Part shown: piece after piece, positions 18,520-26,931 of the stretch
Layout: every line of letters starts with the position of its first letter
How positions within the stretch are numbered: position 1 is the first letter of the stretch
Assembly: GCA_021772895.1 (NCBI GenBank)
Contig: JAJFLC010000007.1
Coordinates: forward strand, 1-64,000
Source of the DNA: Mariprofundaceae bacterium
GTDB taxonomy: Bacteria; Pseudomonadota; Zetaproteobacteria; Mariprofundales; Mariprofundaceae
Length of the DNA stretch: 64,000 nucleotides
Direction of reading: 5' to 3'
Made by a program: the position numbers and the translations under genes
The notes under the pieces: generated by a model
Seen by the model: the letters and a program-made list of their open reading frames with translations, nothing else
Database searches by the model: none
Told to the model about the DNA's origin: nothing

Positions 18520-19260
18520 ATGACTTCTTTTCGCCGTTTTCATGAATGCTCAGTCAGTGAGAAAATTCTCGATACCATGTTCCTAATCACCATGGGAGTT
18601 GGCTATCTGTTTGCCTTAGGGCATATGTATTATACCCATGAGGGCAGGGACGGTAAGGCTGGCCTTAGCGTTGAAGACGTTCGAATTGCCTACTATGGAC
18701 AACACCAGCAAACACGTCTTGGTGCAGCACTTAATGGTTCAATGGGTGGCAATCTTGAGTATCCTGAACAAAAAAAAGTTATCTTCGAATGGATTGAAGG
18801 CGGCAGCGATATGGATGAATTTAATGCCAAGGTGGCACCTGTTCTGAATGAAAATTGTGTCATGTGTCATTCAGAAGCCTCTGGCATGAACCTGCCCTTT
18901 CTCACCACGTTTGAAGAAGTCAGGCAGCTTACAACTACCGATACAGGCGCCTCCATTCAAAGCCTGGTGCGTGTATCCCACATTCATCTCTTTGGCATCG
19001 CCTTCATTCTCTTTTTTGTCGGACGCATTTTTATACTGTGTGAAATGCCAGTCATTACCAAACGCATCACCGTTGCGATTCCATTCATTGCAATCCTTCT
19101 CGATATTCTTTCATGGTACGTCACCAAAGTGATTCCGGATTTTGCATATGTTGTGATTGCATCCGGCGCACTTATGGGTTTATCACTGGCGATGCAGATA
19201 CTGGTTTCAATTTATCAAATGTGGCTCTACAAACCAAAAGCAGAGCCCTCTGAAATGTAA
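18520..19260 (+). CDS. Membrane protein with one c-type heme motif
   Basis: 246 aa. A membrane segment at about 18-36, then a ~115-residue loop carrying CVMCH (113-117), then three membrane segments (about 152-174, 183-201, 209-233). His154 and His156 (SHIHLFG) at the head of the second helix could be heme or metal ligands. The heme motif must lie in the periplasm for c-type maturation, which places the loop outside. Similar unnamed proteins are, as far as I recall, found with cytochromes in sulfur- and iron-oxidising proteobacteria; I cannot confirm this. Probable electron carrier of the inner membrane. It opens a cluster with two more cytochromes and hemN. Confidence 0.75.
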   Translation: MTSFRRFHECSVSEKILDTMFLITMGVGYLFALGHMYYTHEGRDGKAGLSVEDVRIAYYGQHQQTRLGAALNGSMGGNLEYPEQKKVIFEWIEGGSDMDEFNAKVAPVLNENCVMCHSEASGMNLPFLTTFEEVRQLTTTDTGASIQSLVRVSHIHLFGIAFILFFVGRIFILCEMPVITKRITVAIPFIAILLDILSWYVTKVIPDFAYVVIASGALMGLSLAMQILVSIYQMWLYKPKAEPSEM

Positions 19261-19345
19261 GTGTAATTTTTATACCCATGGTGGAAAATCATAACTTCAT
19301 CAGGGAAAGATAGTTTGTTAATATTGCAATAAAAGGAGCGATCAT

Positions 19346-19660
19346 ATGAAAAAGACAGGAACAGTTTTTGTGGCCCTTGCTGTCATCGGCTTACTCGGAA
19401 CACCAGCGGTGGCTTCCGATATTCCTGACGGTGAAAAAATCTTCAATAAAAAATGTAAAATGTGTCACAAAATTGATAAGAAAAAAATTGGCCCTGCAGT
19501 CAAGGCTATGAATCAAGATGCTGAGGTGCTACGTTCTGCCATTACCAAAGGTAGGAAGTCCATGCCCAAATATTCCGGCAAACTTTCAACCGAAGAGATT
19601 GATGCAGTTGTGGTATATTTGAGGGAAAAACAGGGTAACCCCTGCGCCACAAAACTTTAA
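19346..19660 (+). CDS. Small periplasmic cytochrome c
   Basis: 104 aa with a signal peptide (cut near AVAS, residue 24). Single heme motif CKMCH (37-41), conserved GP (about 49-50) and a probable axial Met in SMPKYSG (Met73), the layout of class I cytochrome c. It ends LREKQGNPCATKL, with an extra Cys100. GGAG lies close before ATG 19346. Probably a soluble electron shuttle to or from the neighbouring three-heme cytochrome and membrane protein. Confidence 0.9.
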   Translation: MKKTGTVFVALAVIGLLGTPAVASDIPDGEKIFNKKCKMCHKIDKKKIGPAVKAMNQDAEVLRSAITKGRKSMPKYSGKLSTEEIDAVVVYLREKQGNPCATKL

Positions 19661-19676
19661 AGCTTTTGGAGGAAGC

Positions 19677-20501
19677 ATGTTTAAAATTTTTACAATAATC
19701 ACCGCCTGTATAGCGGTAATGGCCGGTACTGCCAATGCATCAGGCATTCCAGATGGCAAAGCACTCTTTTCTAAAAATTGTGCAAGCTGCCACGGCATGG
19801 ATGGGACAGTCAGCGACTACGGCAAAAAACTGGAGCCATTTCAGGCACGAAACCTGAGAGCGGTTGCATCCTATGTTTCTTATGATGAGTTCCGCCGGAT
19901 TATCACGCACGGTACCCATGACACCAAGATGAAAGCGATGAAGTACATTCTTGATCCATTTGAAATTGAGGCCATTGTTGATTATGTAAAAACCTTCACC
20001 TATAAACCCAACCTGGCCAACGGTCAGAAACGTTTCAAACAGGTATGTGCTTCCTGCCATGGTTTTGATGGCCGTGCTCAAACAGGCGTTGGTGCTAAGA
20101 ACCTTGTTTACAGCAAGCTCTCTCTTAACGAAAAAGTTCACACCATTCGTTATGGTCGATCCGGCACACTGATGACAGCCAAGCGCCACCAGCTCTCTAA
20201 CCCGGACATTGCTGATATCGCTAACTATGTAGATTCTCTAAAACATGCTGGTGATGCAAAAGCTGGAGCCAAACTTTATGCCAAAAACTGCAAATCCTGT
20301 CACGCAACACCATCCAGTATTCAGATCATTGGAAATGCAGCAGTAAGGCACAAAAAAATCGCCGATCTGGATGATCACATGCTTGACCTTCGTATCCGTC
20401 ATGGGCGACACGTTGACCGCGAAGGACGTGAGTCCATTAAAAAACTATCTTCTGATAACATTCAGGACATCGTTAGTTATCTAAGGAAAAACAGTAAGTG
20501 A
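19677..20501 (+). CDS. Three-heme periplasmic cytochrome c
   Basis: 274 aa with a signal peptide (MFKIF...TANA). Three cytochrome c domains in tandem, with heme motifs CASCH (35-39), CASCH (124-128) and CKSCH (205-209). Domains 1 and 2 have methionines where the sixth ligand is expected (THDTKMKAM, SGTLMTAKR). Domain 3 instead has RHGRHVDREG with no obvious Met, so its heme may have a different ligand. AGGAG precedes the start. Its stop overlaps the hemN start by 4 nt (GTGA). Probably an electron-transfer protein in the same chain as its neighbours. Confidence 0.88.
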   Translation: MFKIFTIITACIAVMAGTANASGIPDGKALFSKNCASCHGMDGTVSDYGKKLEPFQARNLRAVASYVSYDEFRRIITHGTHDTKMKAMKYILDPFEIEAIVDYVKTFTYKPNLANGQKRFKQVCASCHGFDGRAQTGVGAKNLVYSKLSLNEKVHTIRYGRSGTLMTAKRHQLSNPDIADIANYVDSLKHAGDAKAGAKLYAKNCKSCHATPSSIQIIGNAAVRHKKIADLDDHMLDLRIRHGRHVDREGRESIKKLSSDNIQDIVSYLRKNSK

Positions 20502-21922
20502 CTGAATTGAACACCGGCAGCCCCCACTCTTCCGGAGCGGGGGCTGCTTCTCTTTTTAACCTGGAACTCATCAAGCAATACGATCAGGCAGGGCCCCGTT
20601 ATACATCTTACCCCACGGCTCCCATGTTCCATGAAGGCATGAATGGAAAAATCTATGCAGAGACCCTGAAAAAGGCAGCCAAATCAGGTAGTCCTTTATC
20701 GATTTATATCCATATCCCCTTTTGCAACACCGTATGTTACTACTGTGGCTGCAATAAAATTGTCACCAAACAGTATGAGCGTGCAGAGCCATACCTACAG
20801 CTGTTGCTGAAAGAAATTGATTTAGTGGCCAGCCATATCGGAAAGTCGCGTCCGGTCACGCAGCTGCACTTTGGTGGTGGTACCCCAACATTTCTTAATG
20901 ATGATCAAATGCATCGGCTTATTGCTCACCTGCATGCACGTTTCAACTTTGTCCCGGATGAAGAAGGTGAATACGGCATTGAAATGGATCCGCGAGAGTG
21001 TTCCGAGAATACCGTAAAAGTACTCCGTGAAGTTGGTTTCAATCGTATGTCGATGGGTGTACAGGATTTTGATCCCAACGTGCAAAAGGCAGTCAACCGT
21101 ATTCAGTCGAAAGAAGAGACACTGCGTGTACTCAATGAAGCCCGCGCCTGCGGCTTTAAGTCCATAAACATTGATCTGATGTATGGTCTGCCACTGCAAA
21201 CAGTTGAAACATTTGATCAAACGCTTTCAACCATTATTGAATTTTCCCCTGATCGTATTGCACTGTTCAACTATGCACATCTTCCACACATGTTTATGCC
21301 TCAGCGCAGAATCAACACCGAAGATTTACCATCAGCACAGCAAAAGCTGGACATCCTTGAGCACAGCATCAAACGTCTGCTTGCCGCCGGTTATGAATTC
21401 ATCGGCATGGATCATTTTGGCAAACCGGATGACGAACTGACGCTTGCTCAACATGAAGGAAAGCTCTATCGCAATTTTCAGGGCTATTCTACACATTCAG
21501 ATTGTGACCTGATCGGAATTGGACTGACTTCGATTGGTTATGTCGGAGGTAACTTTTTCCAAAACGCCAAAGAGATGAATGCTTACAGCGAAAATATTAA
21601 CGCCGGTAAATTTTCTGTATTCAGAGGCTATGAACTGACTGATGAAGATCAGCTCCGTCGTCATGTCATTATGCGCCTGATGTGTGATTTCTCACTTGAT
21701 TTCAAAGCAACCGAAAAACTTTTTGGCATTGATTTCAAAAACCATTTTATCGATGCTATTGAAGATTTAAAACCCATGCAGGATGATGGACTTCTGAAAT
21801 TGAAAACAGATGGCCTGACCGTTCTCCCGGCAGGACGCATGCTGATTCGCAATATTGCCATGCTCTTTGACGAACACCTGCGCAAAAAGCAGGAAGAAGT
21901 CCGTTACTCAAAGGTAATCTGA
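20498..21922 (+). CDS. hemN: Oxygen-independent coproporphyrinogen III oxidase
   Basis: Radical-SAM enzyme converting coproporphyrinogen III to protoporphyrinogen IX without oxygen. The motif HIPFCNTVCYYCGCNK (Cys76, Cys80, Cys83 bind the 4Fe-4S cluster; Cys85 is the extra HemN cysteine) marks true HemN rather than HemW. Other signatures: GGGTPTFL, GVQDFDPNVQKAVNR and the C-terminal HemN domain. 474 aa is slightly longer than E. coli (457). The start is GTG at 20498, coupled to the three-heme cytochrome. Suits micro-oxic or anoxic heme synthesis. Confidence 0.95.
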   Translation: MTELNTGSPHSSGAGAASLFNLELIKQYDQAGPRYTSYPTAPMFHEGMNGKIYAETLKKAAKSGSPLSIYIHIPFCNTVCYYCGCNKIVTKQYERAEPYLQLLLKEIDLVASHIGKSRPVTQLHFGGGTPTFLNDDQMHRLIAHLHARFNFVPDEEGEYGIEMDPRECSENTVKVLREVGFNRMSMGVQDFDPNVQKAVNRIQSKEETLRVLNEARACGFKSINIDLMYGLPLQTVETFDQTLSTIIEFSPDRIALFNYAHLPHMFMPQRRINTEDLPSAQQKLDILEHSIKRLLAAGYEFIGMDHFGKPDDELTLAQHEGKLYRNFQGYSTHSDCDLIGIGLTSIGYVGGNFFQNAKEMNAYSENINAGKFSVFRGYELTDEDQLRRHVIMRLMCDFSLDFKATEKLFGIDFKNHFIDAIEDLKPMQDDGLLKLKTDGLTVLPAGRMLIRNIAMLFDEHLRKKQEEVRYSKVI

Positions 21923-21989
21923 ATTATTCAGAACACCCGTTATACATTCATACTTTGAAATAATGATTCAGGAAAGACAGGATAAGCAC

Positions 21990-22469
21990 ATGCATGAACC
22001 CGAACGTTTTCGAAGCGCTGAATATCTCGCAGTTTTGGATCAATCCAGCACAAATTATCACTGTAGTTTCACAGCGGCTGCACTTGATACCATGAGAAAG
22101 GCCGCAGAAGCAGGCTATCCATATGAAATTTGCGGCCTGTTAATCGGAAAGTTTGAAAACAACACATGGTTGATAAAAGAAGCCCGACAGGTTGAAAATC
22201 TTAATACAGAACGTGCATCAGACCGTTTTCAACTGGATCCATCCGGATATCAGGAAATAGATCGTGAACTACGCAAAAGTGAATGGGAAATTATTGGTGT
22301 TTTTCATTCGCACCCTGATTGCCCTGCAAAACCATCCCCCACTGATCTGGAAAATGCCTGGGAAGGTTTTATCTATCCCATTATCAGCATCTATCATGGT
22401 AAAGTAACAAAACAGCTAAACTGGACGCTTAATGAACATGCCACTCAGTTCAAAGCTGTCACAAACTAA
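21990..22469 (+). CDS. M67-family JAMM/MPN metallopeptidase
   Basis: 159 aa. The JAMM zinc site is complete: Glu46 in YPYEICGLLIG, then HSHPDCPAKPSPTD with His106, His108 and Asp119 (HxHx10D). Such stand-alone prokaryotic JAMM proteins are linked in other bacteria to isopeptidase action on ubiquitin-like sulfur carriers or to cysteine metabolism, but no ThiS/MoaD partner is adjacent here. ATG 21990 is preferred because AGGA lies 7 nt before it; ATG 21963 has no site. It follows hemN by about 70 bp. Compare with the MPN-like protein at 55607, in which these residues are lost. Confidence 0.87.
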   Translation: MHEPERFRSAEYLAVLDQSSTNYHCSFTAAALDTMRKAAEAGYPYEICGLLIGKFENNTWLIKEARQVENLNTERASDRFQLDPSGYQEIDRELRKSEWEIIGVFHSHPDCPAKPSPTDLENAWEGFIYPIISIYHGKVTKQLNWTLNEHATQFKAVTN

Positions 22470-22493
22470 AATAATAAACGGCAATTAAAACCT

Positions 22494-24236
22494 ATGACTC
22501 ATCATAAACTTCTCATCATTGCGCTTCATCTCACGCTTGGCCTTGTGGCTTCTGCCACGCTTAGCGCATGTTCAGGAAAACCCCCTTCGACAACCACAGC
22601 TGTCAACAAGGCACCCAGCACACCACTCTCACAAATGAGCGAAGACTTTCTCTACCTGTCAGCCCAGAATGCCATTCATCATGGGCAACAGAAACTTGCC
22701 ATCCAATTTTTAACAGCCCTGGCAAAAAAGAATCCAGACGCACGCACACCTCGCATGCAACTGGCTGAAATTCTCCTGCGGTCTAACCAGGTCGATCAAG
22801 CCATCGTTCACATTGATGCCGTGCTTGGAAAAAATAAAGCCGCTTCCGCCACAACACCGGAGGAAGCCTACCCATACATTTTACGTGCCCGTGCACTTGT
22901 CCTGTCCAAAAAAGTCGATGAAGCGCAGGCAATTCTTTCCACACTGTTAACGAATCAACCCGGCCTGCTAGATGCCAGACTTTTCCACATCTCACTTTTG
23001 ATTAGCATGAAAAAATTGAGTGATGCACATTTTTCTATCATTGCAGGTCTCCGCAACCATGAAACAGTCGAATTAAGGAAAATTCAGGCCGATTTACTTA
23101 TGCGTCAAAACCGACTGGATGAAGCAATTCAAGCGCTTGAAGCCATGCAAAAGCTCGACAGCAACAATGAATCTCCTGTTTTGTTACTCAGCCAAATTGC
23201 ATTGAAACAAAAGAAAAAAGCCCGGGCTGAATCACTACTTCGAGACTACATCGAAGAGCACCCCGATGCCATCCATGTACGCAATGCCTTGGGGCGTATG
23301 CTGGTTCAATCAGGACGTCCTCTCGAAGCCGTCAGCATTTATAAAGGCCTTGTCCGTGATACAGGCGGAACCATCGATGCATTGTCATCTCTTGGTCTGC
23401 TCTATTTTCAATTAAAAGATTATGAAAGTGCTGCAAAACAGTTTCGTAAAGCGCTAAAAAATTCACCCAATGATCAGTCACGTTTTTATTTAGCTGCATC
23501 TCTGGAAGCAACCAAACAACCTGAAGAAGCAAAAAAACTTTATCTTGAAATCAGAAAAACGAGTGTTGTTTATGTTGATGCGCAACTCAGGCTCGCAGGG
23601 CTGGAATTAGCCAATGATAATATCAATGCTGCTGAAAAACGTATAAAATCCATTATCGCTAATTTCAGCGATACGGCAGATGCCTATCTGCTGCTTTCAA
23701 GTATTTATCTGAATCAGGAAAAGTATCAACAACTTTTGGATGAAACCGAGTTTGCACTGGGTTTACCGGAAGTACCATCACGTCTGTTTTTCAACAGGGC
23801 CGTTGCCTACGAACACTTCAAACGACATGACGATGTTGAAAGCAGCCTGACACAGCTACTTTCCATTGACCCTAAAAACCCGGAAGCCCTTAATTTTTTA
23901 GGATATATTTATGCAGAGAAAGGTATTAAACTCATAAAAGCAGAAGCACTGATACTGCGTGCACTTGAGCAAAAACCGAACGATGGTTACTACCTGGATT
24001 CGTTGGCATGGGTCTATTTTCAGCGTGGTGAATATGCCAAGGCTATCAAAACCCAAACAGAGGCAATCAAAAAAATTACGGATGACCCTGTCATGTTTGA
24101 ACATATGGGTGACATGTTTTGGAAAAGTGGACAACATACAAAAGCACGTAATTTTTGGAAAAAAGCGCTTCAATTCAAACATGCTGAACCGGAAAGAATC
24201 AGAAAAAAAATCACTGAGGGTCTGAAAGCTGAATGA
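22494..24236 (+). CDS. Tetratricopeptide-repeat lipoprotein
   Basis: 580 aa. Lipoprotein signal peptide ending ATLSAC (Cys near residue 26), then about 14 TPR-like units from residue 50 to the end (for example AIVHIDAVLGKN, AVSIYKGLVRDTG, YESAAKQFRKALKNSP, AEALILRALEQKPNDGYYLDSLAWVYFQRGEY split across repeats). TPR lipoproteins act as scaffolds at the membrane. Its stop overlaps the start of the LolB-like gene by 4 nt, so the two are co-translated. This TPR-lolB-ispE order is common in gamma-like proteobacteria; a role in envelope lipoprotein transport is an inference from that. Confidence 0.85.
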   Translation: MTHHKLLIIALHLTLGLVASATLSACSGKPPSTTTAVNKAPSTPLSQMSEDFLYLSAQNAIHHGQQKLAIQFLTALAKKNPDARTPRMQLAEILLRSNQVDQAIVHIDAVLGKNKAASATTPEEAYPYILRARALVLSKKVDEAQAILSTLLTNQPGLLDARLFHISLLISMKKLSDAHFSIIAGLRNHETVELRKIQADLLMRQNRLDEAIQALEAMQKLDSNNESPVLLLSQIALKQKKKARAESLLRDYIEEHPDAIHVRNALGRMLVQSGRPLEAVSIYKGLVRDTGGTIDALSSLGLLYFQLKDYESAAKQFRKALKNSPNDQSRFYLAASLEATKQPEEAKKLYLEIRKTSVVYVDAQLRLAGLELANDNINAAEKRIKSIIANFSDTADAYLLLSSIYLNQEKYQQLLDETEFALGLPEVPSRLFFNRAVAYEHFKRHDDVESSLTQLLSIDPKNPEALNFLGYIYAEKGIKLIKAEALILRALEQKPNDGYYLDSLAWVYFQRGEYAKAIKTQTEAIKKITDDPVMFEHMGDMFWKSGQHTKARNFWKKALQFKHAEPERIRKKITEGLKAE

Positions 24237-24760
24237 AGCTGTCAATAATCGTTGCTATCATGACAGCACTATTACTCACAGCATGCGCCACAACAGGTCA
24301 ATACAAGGCTGGGGCTATGGCTTCCATTGGCCCCTACAGCAAGTTTTCCGGACGACTCATTGTTATTGAACCTGCGCGCCGCTGGCAGGTACTGGTCAAC
24401 TGGGATGGAACACCCGAAAGAGGCCTGATACGTCTGACTCACGCTGCAAGCAATCGTATTATTCAACTTTCATGGCATGATAACATAACGCACATATTAG
24501 ATAACCGGGATTCTGCCGGCGAATGGAAACCTGTTACAAAAGAAGAGATCATCAAACAGGGTGTTATTTTACCGCCTCAACAGCTCGCTTTGATTCTTTC
24601 AGGAAAGCTACCAAAATCACTTATTCAGAAAAAACCGGGGCGATGGCAAGGTAAAATTAACAAAACATTTCTGAAGATAAAATGGTCAGCTGAAAACCAT
24701 AAATTAGAACTTATGGACATCACACATGGCCGACAAGCCATCTTAATCATACAACCATGA
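24233..24760 (+). CDS. lolB: Outer-membrane lipoprotein LolB-like
   Basis: 175 aa with a lipoprotein signal peptide ending LLLTAC (Cys near residue 18). FSGRLIVIEPARRWQVLVNW and ILSGKLPKS are in the expected places for LolB, the outer-membrane acceptor that inserts lipoproteins delivered by LolA. Sequence is divergent and 30 residues shorter than E. coli LolB (207), but its position between a TPR lipoprotein and ispE is the classical lolB place. ATGA overlaps couple it to both neighbours. Confidence 0.75.
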   Translation: MKLSIIVAIMTALLLTACATTGQYKAGAMASIGPYSKFSGRLIVIEPARRWQVLVNWDGTPERGLIRLTHAASNRIIQLSWHDNITHILDNRDSAGEWKPVTKEEIIKQGVILPPQQLALILSGKLPKSLIQKKPGRWQGKINKTFLKIKWSAENHKLELMDITHGRQAILIIQP

Positions 24761-25632
24761 AGCGTTACCCTGCACCGGCAAAAATCAACCTGCATCTAAA
24801 AATAACCCGAACACTGGACAATGGTTACCATGAACTCGACACCAGTTTTATCTATGTGGATGTCGCAGATATGCTTGAAGTGTCACCTTCGAATTCACTG
24901 AATGTAAGCTGTTCCAAAAAAAAATTAGATGGGGAAAACAACCTCGTTTATCAAGTATTGCATGCATTACAAAAACAATATGGGGTATCTGAAGGACTCT
25001 CGATCCACATTAACAAGAAACTCCCGGATCAAGCTGGGCTGGGTGGTGGTTCATCCGATGCTGCAACAGCCCTGCTCATCGCTAACAACTATTGGAGACT
25101 TGGGTTATCTATCGAATCATTGATTGCGTTTGCAACACCTTTTGGTGCCGATATCCCCTGCTTTTTGTTTGGAGAGGCAAGTCTGGCTACAGGCATAGGA
25201 GAAAAGCTCACTCCCTACCCTGAAAACATCCCAAATGAACACCTGTTACTTGCCTATCCAGGCCTGGGGCTCTCCACGCCCGAGGTATTCCACTGCTATG
25301 ATCAGCAGGTAAATAAAGCCCGTGCATTGACCCATCATGGTGGCATCGATACCATCCGCGACCATTCAAAAACGGCTATCGGAAACAATGAGCTTGAAAG
25401 CTATGCATGTTCACTCTCTACAGCGGTCAACAACCTCTTGAGAGAGATGAAAAAAGTCTCAGATAAAGCGTGGATGAGTGGAAGTGGATCCACATGTGTC
25501 GCACTGTTTGCAAACAAACATGAGGCAGACAATGTCGCCAGGATGTTGCAAGCGGAAAAGCTTGCCAACTGGACACATGTTGGAAAGCTGCTTAAAAAGC
25601 ATCCACTTCAGAGTATGAAAATTGGGGCGTAG
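24757..25632 (+). CDS. ispE: 4-diphosphocytidyl-2-C-methyl-D-erythritol kinase
   Basis: GHMP kinase of the MEP isoprenoid pathway. Starts MKRYPAPAKINLHLKI, has the ATP-binding PDQAGLGGGSSDAATAL and the C-terminal MSGSGSTCVALF. 291 aa is normal. Its ATG overlaps the lolB stop. The reading frame ends with a TAG that lies inside the tRNA-Gln gene, overlapping it by 10 nt; the last residues IGA are encoded by the tRNA acceptor stem. Confidence 0.96.
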   Translation: MKRYPAPAKINLHLKITRTLDNGYHELDTSFIYVDVADMLEVSPSNSLNVSCSKKKLDGENNLVYQVLHALQKQYGVSEGLSIHINKKLPDQAGLGGGSSDAATALLIANNYWRLGLSIESLIAFATPFGADIPCFLFGEASLATGIGEKLTPYPENIPNEHLLLAYPGLGLSTPEVFHCYDQQVNKARALTHHGGIDTIRDHSKTAIGNNELESYACSLSTAVNNLLREMKKVSDKAWMSGSGSTCVALFANKHEADNVARMLQAEKLANWTHVGKLLKKHPLQSMKIGA

Positions 25633-25697
25633 CCAAGCGGTAAGGCAGCGGGTTTTGATCCCGTCATGCGCAGGTTCGAATCCTGCCGCCCCAGCCA
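25623..25697 (+). tRNA. tRNA-Gln (UUG anticodon)
   Basis: A 75-nt cloverleaf. The acceptor stem TGGGGCG at 25623-25629 pairs with CGCCCCA at 25687-25693; discriminator G, and CCA is encoded (25695-25697). The anticodon loop TTTTGAT gives UUG for glutamine, and the T-arm carries GGTTCGAATCC. The first 10 nt overlap the end of ispE, and prs starts 88 bp later. Confidence 0.97.
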
Positions 25698-25785
25698 GTT
25701 TGTCAGCCATTTGGAATTGCCGGTTATTTCAGGCAAAGTTTGTATTTATATGTGCATTTAAAATCGCCACTCAGGAGCATCGGGC

Positions 25786-26733
25786 ATGATTGAAAGGCGT
25801 CTTCGACTCTTCTCCGGCACTTCCAACCCGGAGCTTGCAAACGGCATTTGCGAACAGGTTGGCATTCCTCCTGGCAATATTTATACCCAAAAGTTTTCCG
25901 ATGGAGAGATTTTTCTTCAGTTTAAAGAAACCATTCGTGGTCACGACGTCTTTCTCATCCAAAGCACATCCGCACCTGCCAATGATAATCTGATGGAGCT
26001 ACTTATTGCCATTGATGCTGCAAAACGGGCTTCTGCACACTACATCTGTGCAGTGATCCCTTATTTTGGTTATGCCAGACAGGATCGAAAAAGCGCCGGA
26101 CGCACCCCGATCTCTGCCAAGCTGGTTGCTGACATGCTGACCACTGCTGGCGCAACCCGTGTACTCACGATGGATCTGCATGCAGGGCAAATCCAGGGCT
26201 TTTTTAACATTCCTGTAGATAACATCTTTGCAGGCCCTCTGTTTGCCAAAGATGTAGAGAAAAACAATAATCTCGACGAGATTGTCATTGTATCACCCGA
26301 TGTTGGCGGCGTTGTCCGCGCACGTGCCATGGCAAACAAATTACATGCTGACATGGCCATTGTAGATAAACGTCGCCCCGCACCGAATGTTGCAAAAGTA
26401 ATGAACATTATCGGTGATGTTGAAGGGAAGCATTGCATCCTGATTGATGACATGGTGGATACAGCAGGCACCCTTTGCAGCGCAAGCGATGCACTGCTTG
26501 AAAGCGGTGCAACCAAGGTGACCGCCTACGCAACCCATGGCGTACTCTCAGGCCCGGCGGTAGAACGTCTTGCTGAATCAAGCATTCACGAACTCGTGGT
26601 GACCGATAGCATCAGACAACCACAGGCTATTCTCGATACGAATAAAGTACGTGTCATCACGATTGCCCCTCTCATGGGTGAAGCGATCAAACGCATCTAT
26701 GATTCCCGTTCGATCAGTAGTCTTTACGAATAA
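25786..26733 (+). CDS. prs: Ribose-phosphate pyrophosphokinase
   Basis: Makes PRPP from ribose 5-phosphate and ATP for nucleotide, His and Trp synthesis. 315 aa, full length. Visible motifs: SDGEIFLQF, YFGYARQDRK (flexible loop), VLTMDLHAGQIQGFF (PRPP synthase signature) and the PRPP-binding CILIDDMVDTAGTL. CAGGAG sits 8 nt before the ATG. Gene order ispE-tRNA-prs-rplY-pth-ychF is a well-known proteobacterial arrangement. Confidence 0.97.
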   Translation: MIERRLRLFSGTSNPELANGICEQVGIPPGNIYTQKFSDGEIFLQFKETIRGHDVFLIQSTSAPANDNLMELLIAIDAAKRASAHYICAVIPYFGYARQDRKSAGRTPISAKLVADMLTTAGATRVLTMDLHAGQIQGFFNIPVDNIFAGPLFAKDVEKNNNLDEIVIVSPDVGGVVRARAMANKLHADMAIVDKRRPAPNVAKVMNIIGDVEGKHCILIDDMVDTAGTLCSASDALLESGATKVTAYATHGVLSGPAVERLAESSIHELVVTDSIRQPQAILDTNKVRVITIAPLMGEAIKRIYDSRSISSLYE

Positions 26734-26884
26734 ATATTTGTATCAAGCTTGTATCAAAAAGCCAGGCTGTGCACCTGCTTATGTTTCACAACGATTAAGC
26801 GCTTCCAAATAGAAAAAAAATCCATAGACTGCGCCGCCTTCGGCATCTCTTTCACATGAATTTCACATGAAAAAGTACCCGGAT

Positions 26885-26910
26885 ATCCGTCACGGGCATA
26901 CCCGTCGGAT
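26885..26910 (+). promoter_or_regulatory. Hairpin in the rplY leader
   Basis: ATCCG-tc-ACGGG at 26885-26896 pairs with CCCGT-CGGAT at 26901-26910, giving a 10-bp stem with a 2-nt bulge and a 4-nt loop. A T-rich stretch (TTTTATTT, 26913-26920) follows, then the rplY ribosome-binding site GGAG. It could be an attenuator or end prs transcripts. An 11-bp direct repeat TTTCACATGAA lies just upstream (26850-26871). Confidence 0.5.
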
Positions 26911-26931
26911 CATTTTATTTGGAGTATTGTT

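Noticed and set aside
25700-25785. tRNA-Gln 3' end as an integration site
   Set aside because: No integrase, no repeated tRNA end and normal housekeeping genes follow directly.
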